This document shows positions 60,320 to 64,000 of a DNA stretch of 64,000 nucleotides, in pieces. Numbering within the stretch: position 1 is the stretch's first letter; every line of letters starts with the position of its first letter. A program made the translations under genes and the position numbers. Below the pieces are notes generated by a model. The model did not search any database and had not been told where the DNA came from. It worked only from the letters and a program-made list of their open reading frames with translations. Origin of the DNA: Ptiloglossa arizonensis (Eukaryota; Arthropoda; Insecta; Hymenoptera; Colletidae); assembly GCF_051014685.1 (NCBI RefSeq), contig NC_135059.1, forward strand, positions 9,734,001 through 9,798,000, given 5' to 3'.

Positions 60320-60405
60320 TATTTCTATAAACGCATATATGTGTTCGTAGTCCACACAGACAACTTTCTTCAAACGCATATATACGTCCATTGTTCACAC
60401 CGACA
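60320..60405. repeat. Outlying pair of the 43-bp palindromic satellite
   Basis: Two diverged units with AAACGCATATATGTGTTC and AAACGCATATATACGTCC, 0.7 kb from the main array. Confidence 0.85.
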
Positions 60406-60429
60406 GCTCTATTTACAAATCATCGAATA

Positions 60430-60830
60430 AAATATCTTTCTTTAGTTGATCATGGACTAAATTATAGTTCAAGAAAATATGCATCTACGAGTCATAATAA
60501 AATAAAAACTCTTTCAATCCATCCATCAAATAGATTAAATTGTTGAATTCAAATGACAAACAAAATATATATCTATGTATAAATTACGAAATAAAATAAA
60601 ACCTTTTTCTGATCAGTCGTGAAACAGATTAAATTATAATCGAACTTGTCGGTTAAGATCTCTACCTACGAATTACAAAATAAAATGAAAACTTTTCTTG
60701 CTCGGTCGTGCAATAAATTACAGTCGAATCACTTGGTCGCTTGTGCGAAGAACGAAATATCAACGTACAGATTACAAAGCAAAGTGAAATCCATTTTTTG
60801 TTCGGGCGTGAAATAAAATTAGAGCATATC
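60430..60830. repeat. About 90-100 bp diverged direct repeats, 4 copies
   Basis: ATTACAAAATAAAATGAAAA-type blocks recur near 60,490, 60,583, 60,672 and 60,771, each followed by GTCGTG(A/C)AA(T/C)A-like sequence. Confidence 0.7.
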
Positions 60831-62084
60831 TAATACGGACATCCTCCGAGTGGTGTAACAGTACACGTAAGAGGACTCTCTCAACGAGGAAGAAGTATTT
60901 CTCACTAGCATGCGTAAATTCCGGCGATCTTGTTACATTAACTAGCGGCCGAGTGTCTCCATCATAAATACGGCAAATTCTTACGGCTCCGGTCGCGTTC
61001 GCTAACAAGAAAAACCAGTCCGTGTACATCGAATAGGTCTCCTTAAAATACTACAGCCTATTTACGAGACGAAACGAGCCACTTTCTGTTCTTACCTCGT
61101 AGACGATTTTCCTCCAAACAAATCGATCGACCGTTTATGTAAGATCTGCACCACCGCGTGGATAAACTTTGACAAATGGAGTCGAAAATCGAACGAATGA
61201 CATCGATGTTTCGCAACCACCGATATTAAATGAACCACTGAACGCAAACTTTGAGAAATGGAGTCGAAAATCGATTGGAGAACAAGGATATCTTTCACCA
61301 CTGACATTCAATTCTAAATAAATGGTACTTTACGAGGAAATTGATACGATTTGCAAGAGAAGAGACTAAAGATTACTACGTTAACGTTAAAAAGATCACA
61401 GTGTGACCATGGTGACAATGCCAATGAAATTAAACAAAATAAAGAAACGATTCGGTGACGTTGAATTCGACAGATGGTGTAACATCGTTTCCACAATACT
61501 GGATATCGTTCAATCAAAATATTTCGAGCACGTAATGTAGATTACGTAATCTTGTTTTTCGTATTCGTCAGATACATCGTCAGAAAGACCGAATTTATAA
61601 TACAATTCATGAATTCGTTCCGTTTACTGACCTATTGACATTATTCCCGACCACAACCCTACCGCAAACGATCATCTCAGTTTTTTATTATTTTACATCG
61701 GTACTAAAGTAAATCCTTGACCCGTTTCACTCGAGAATTGTCAAGTTATTTCGGCTCGATGGGAACAAGATAAACCTGGATATATTCACGTGGATTAGAT
61801 TAAATATTAGACAGAGTATTCGGTAATACTTGCCCTTTCACTTTGTTTCTCTCAAATGCAATGTTTCTGGTACTTTCTTCTTTAATACGGTGAACAATGT
61901 CGTTGAATAAAAATAAAATTAAGTATTAATAAAAGTTAGAAGACCTGTAATTGCACTCGTGAGCTATAAAAGTGTTAAGAAGACGATCCGCCCTGTCGTA
62001 TGGAAAAATAAATTCTTTCGCATTGGGAATGCTAAAAAATCGCAACACCATTGCGTCGACTGAAGAATTTTTCTATTGTTCGCA
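60831..62084. other. Upstream DNA, nothing recognised
   Basis: A small direct repeat, AAATGGAGTCGAAAATCGA, occurs near 61,175 and 61,257. No gene. Confidence 0.4.
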
Positions 62085-62460
62085 CAATAATTTGAATTGC
62101 ATCAATCAGGGAATCTTTTCATTTTTTACGTTATAACTCGAGTTGCATTAACTAGGAAAACTTTCTATTTTCCATATCGTAATTTAATCTGCATTAACCG
62201 GGGGAATCTTTCTATTTTTCACATCATAAATTGGAGTTGCATTGCCTAGCAAATATTTCTATTCCTCGAATTGCAAATTGAGTTGCATTGCCCAGGGAAT
62301 CTTTCCATTTTTCGCATCACGATTCGAGCTGCATCGATTAACGAATCTTTCTATTTCTCGTTAGACGATTTGAGTTGCATCGACTGGCGAATCTTTCTAT
62401 TTTTCGCATCGCGATTTAAGCTGCATCGATTAACGAATCTTTCTATTCTACGCACAGTAG
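62085..62460. repeat. 46-bp tandem repeat, about 8 copies
   Basis: GAATCTTTCTATTTTTCGCA and GAGTTGCATTGACTAG-type blocks recur about every 46 bp (near 62,110, 62,155, 62,204, 62,298, 62,343, 62,389, 62,435). Confidence 0.9.
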
Positions 62461-63020
62461 TTCGGACCAATATTGAAGACAATCGACAAGCATTCTCGAA
62501 CACGGAAACTCGGGGAGTTAGTTTACAACGTGGGGAGTTAAACAACGCGTTAGTCCTTCGAATGTCACCGAGCAAGAGATAACAATAACGTCACGAATCC
62601 CTGGCTCAACAGGCCGTACTATCATCCACCGATCGCGATCAAATCGGAAAGCTGCGCGCAACATGGCGGGGAAAAAAAATCCCATTCGGTACGACCTCGA
62701 GTGCACGCCAGATACAAGATACATTTACGCCGATCACAAGCTGCAAAATTATGCAGTCCCGTGCCTTTTTTTTTTTTTTCCCCCTCCCCTGTATGTCCTC
62801 TAGTGACGCGTTGCAAAATCGTACAGATCAGGTGTGGACAAAAACGGGGCAAGGCTGCAATGGCAATTTCTGAAAATAACATGCGTGAATTCAACTCGTC
62901 CATTGCACGCCAGTGGCATTTCTCGAGCGTGCATTTCGACAGAAATTATTGCTCATTAATTGTACGATTCGTTCCTTTCTACCGCGGCTTATCGTAGCCG
63001 CGACAACTTTGAGTTGGACG
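62461..63020. other. Moderately GC-rich DNA, no supported gene
   Basis: Contains a T/C run at 62,767-62,786. No recognised coding sequence. Confidence 0.4.
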
Positions 63021-64000
63021 CTCTTGCTCAACGAGGAAGAAAAACTCGGAGAACGGCAGGTCTGGGTTAAAGACAACGAGTCATCGACTTTGAAGTTGTT
63101 CATTGGATACTACAAGCCTAGCTTGAGTATCAGTGTACTGTAATAGTAGGAGTACTATACAGAATTATAATACTATTATAGGACTTTAAAGTTGTTTAGT
63201 AGATACTACAAGCTAAGCTTGAGTATCAGTGTACTGTAATAGTAGGAGTACTATACAGAATTATAATACTATTATAGGACTTTAAAGTTGTTTATTGGAT
63301 ACTACAAGCCAAGCTTGAGTATCAGTGAACTATAATACTAGGAGTACTATACAGAACTGTAATACTATTATAGGACTTTAAAGTTGTTTATTCGATACTA
63401 CAGTCAAGCTTGAGTAACAGTACACTATAGTATTAGAAGTACTATACAGAATTATAATACTATTATAGGACTTTAAAGTTGTTTATTGGATACTAGAAAC
63501 TAAGCTTGAGTATCAGTGTACTGTAATACTAGGAGTACTATACAGAACTGTAATACTATTATACGACTTTAAAGTTGTTTATTGGATACTATAAGCCAAA
63601 CTTGAGTATCAGTTACTATAATACTAGGAGTACTATACAGAACTATAATATTATTCTATAATACAGTACTGTACTATAATACAGAATACTACAATACTGT
63701 AATACTAGAGCATGAGTATACTGTAATACTAGAAATCGGTATAAAATTCTTTAAATCGAACACTTTTACTCGATAAGGAACAAAAATCAAAAGATGGCAG
63801 ACAAGGATCGAAATCAACGATTTTTTGGGTATTTTATTATATACTAGAAGAAAAGTTTGATAAAATACACGAAACAATACAAAATTCTATGAGTCAGATA
63901 CTTTTACTCAATAAGGAAGAAAAGTCAGAAAATTGCAGATGAGGGTTAAAGACAATGTTTTTAGAGTTTTTTTTATTAGATACTACAAAACGAGCTTGAT
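63021..64000. repeat. 96-bp tandem repeat (about 6 copies) with repeated flanks, running off the window
   Basis: GACTTTAAAGTTGTTTATTG-type starts lie at 63,086, 63,182, 63,279, 63,374, 63,469 and 63,565. The left flank (AACGAGGAAGAAAAACTC..GGGTTAAAGACAA) reappears at about 63,910-63,960 followed by another array-like start, so a larger composite repeat continues past the end. A related ~137-bp pair lies at 63,744 and 63,881. Confidence 0.9.

Overview
The window is animal nuclear DNA and most likely insect. It is AT-rich, it contains one multi-exon gene with ordinary GT-AG introns, and tandem repeats fill much of the rest. The protein is a Patched-related sterol-sensing-domain (SSD) protein. 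Gene and base composition suit a hymenopteran such as a bee, but nothing seen here proves the order or species.

The one gene I can support lies on the minus strand, from about 40.76 kb (candidate start) or 39.32 kb (certain coding) down to the stop at 11,159. Eight exons join with matching splice phases and rebuild a whole PTCHD3/Patched-related protein: TM1, a first ectodomain, the TM2-6 SSD with a GIGIDD motif, TM7, a second ectodomain, TM8-12 with GFSVDF, and a tail of about 170 residues with a PPDY motif. A 13-codon exon at 40,718-40,756 fits as the first coding exon. The protein would then have 1,039 residues (1,026 counted from the first certain exon). Introns run from about 175 bp to 10.8 kb.

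Region by region: 1-0.7 kb is GC-rich with no gene call. 0.7-11.1 kb lies downstream of the gene and holds a 64-bp array, a pair of Tc1-like inverted termini enclosing a TTCGAATA satellite, and a 69-nt hairpin. 11.16-40.76 kb is the gene, with arrays in nearly every large intron (periods 187-192, 83, 58, 36, 273, 14, 144, 45, 162 and 63 bp). 40.8-64 kb is upstream DNA with no convincing gene. It holds more satellites (36/72, 14, 313, 30, 128, 43, 46 and 96 bp), a 1.5-kb inverted repeat, and one GC-rich orphan reading frame near 44 kb.

The most interesting pattern is a family of TTCGAATA satellites at five sites, in both orientations. Three of them are recognisably the same 35-36 bp monomer, some arrays have dimeric higher-order structure, and two share the same flank. 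This suggests dispersal inside a mobile element. I found no new enzymatic system. Most long reading frames here come from tandem repeats whose period, or a small multiple of it, is divisible by three.
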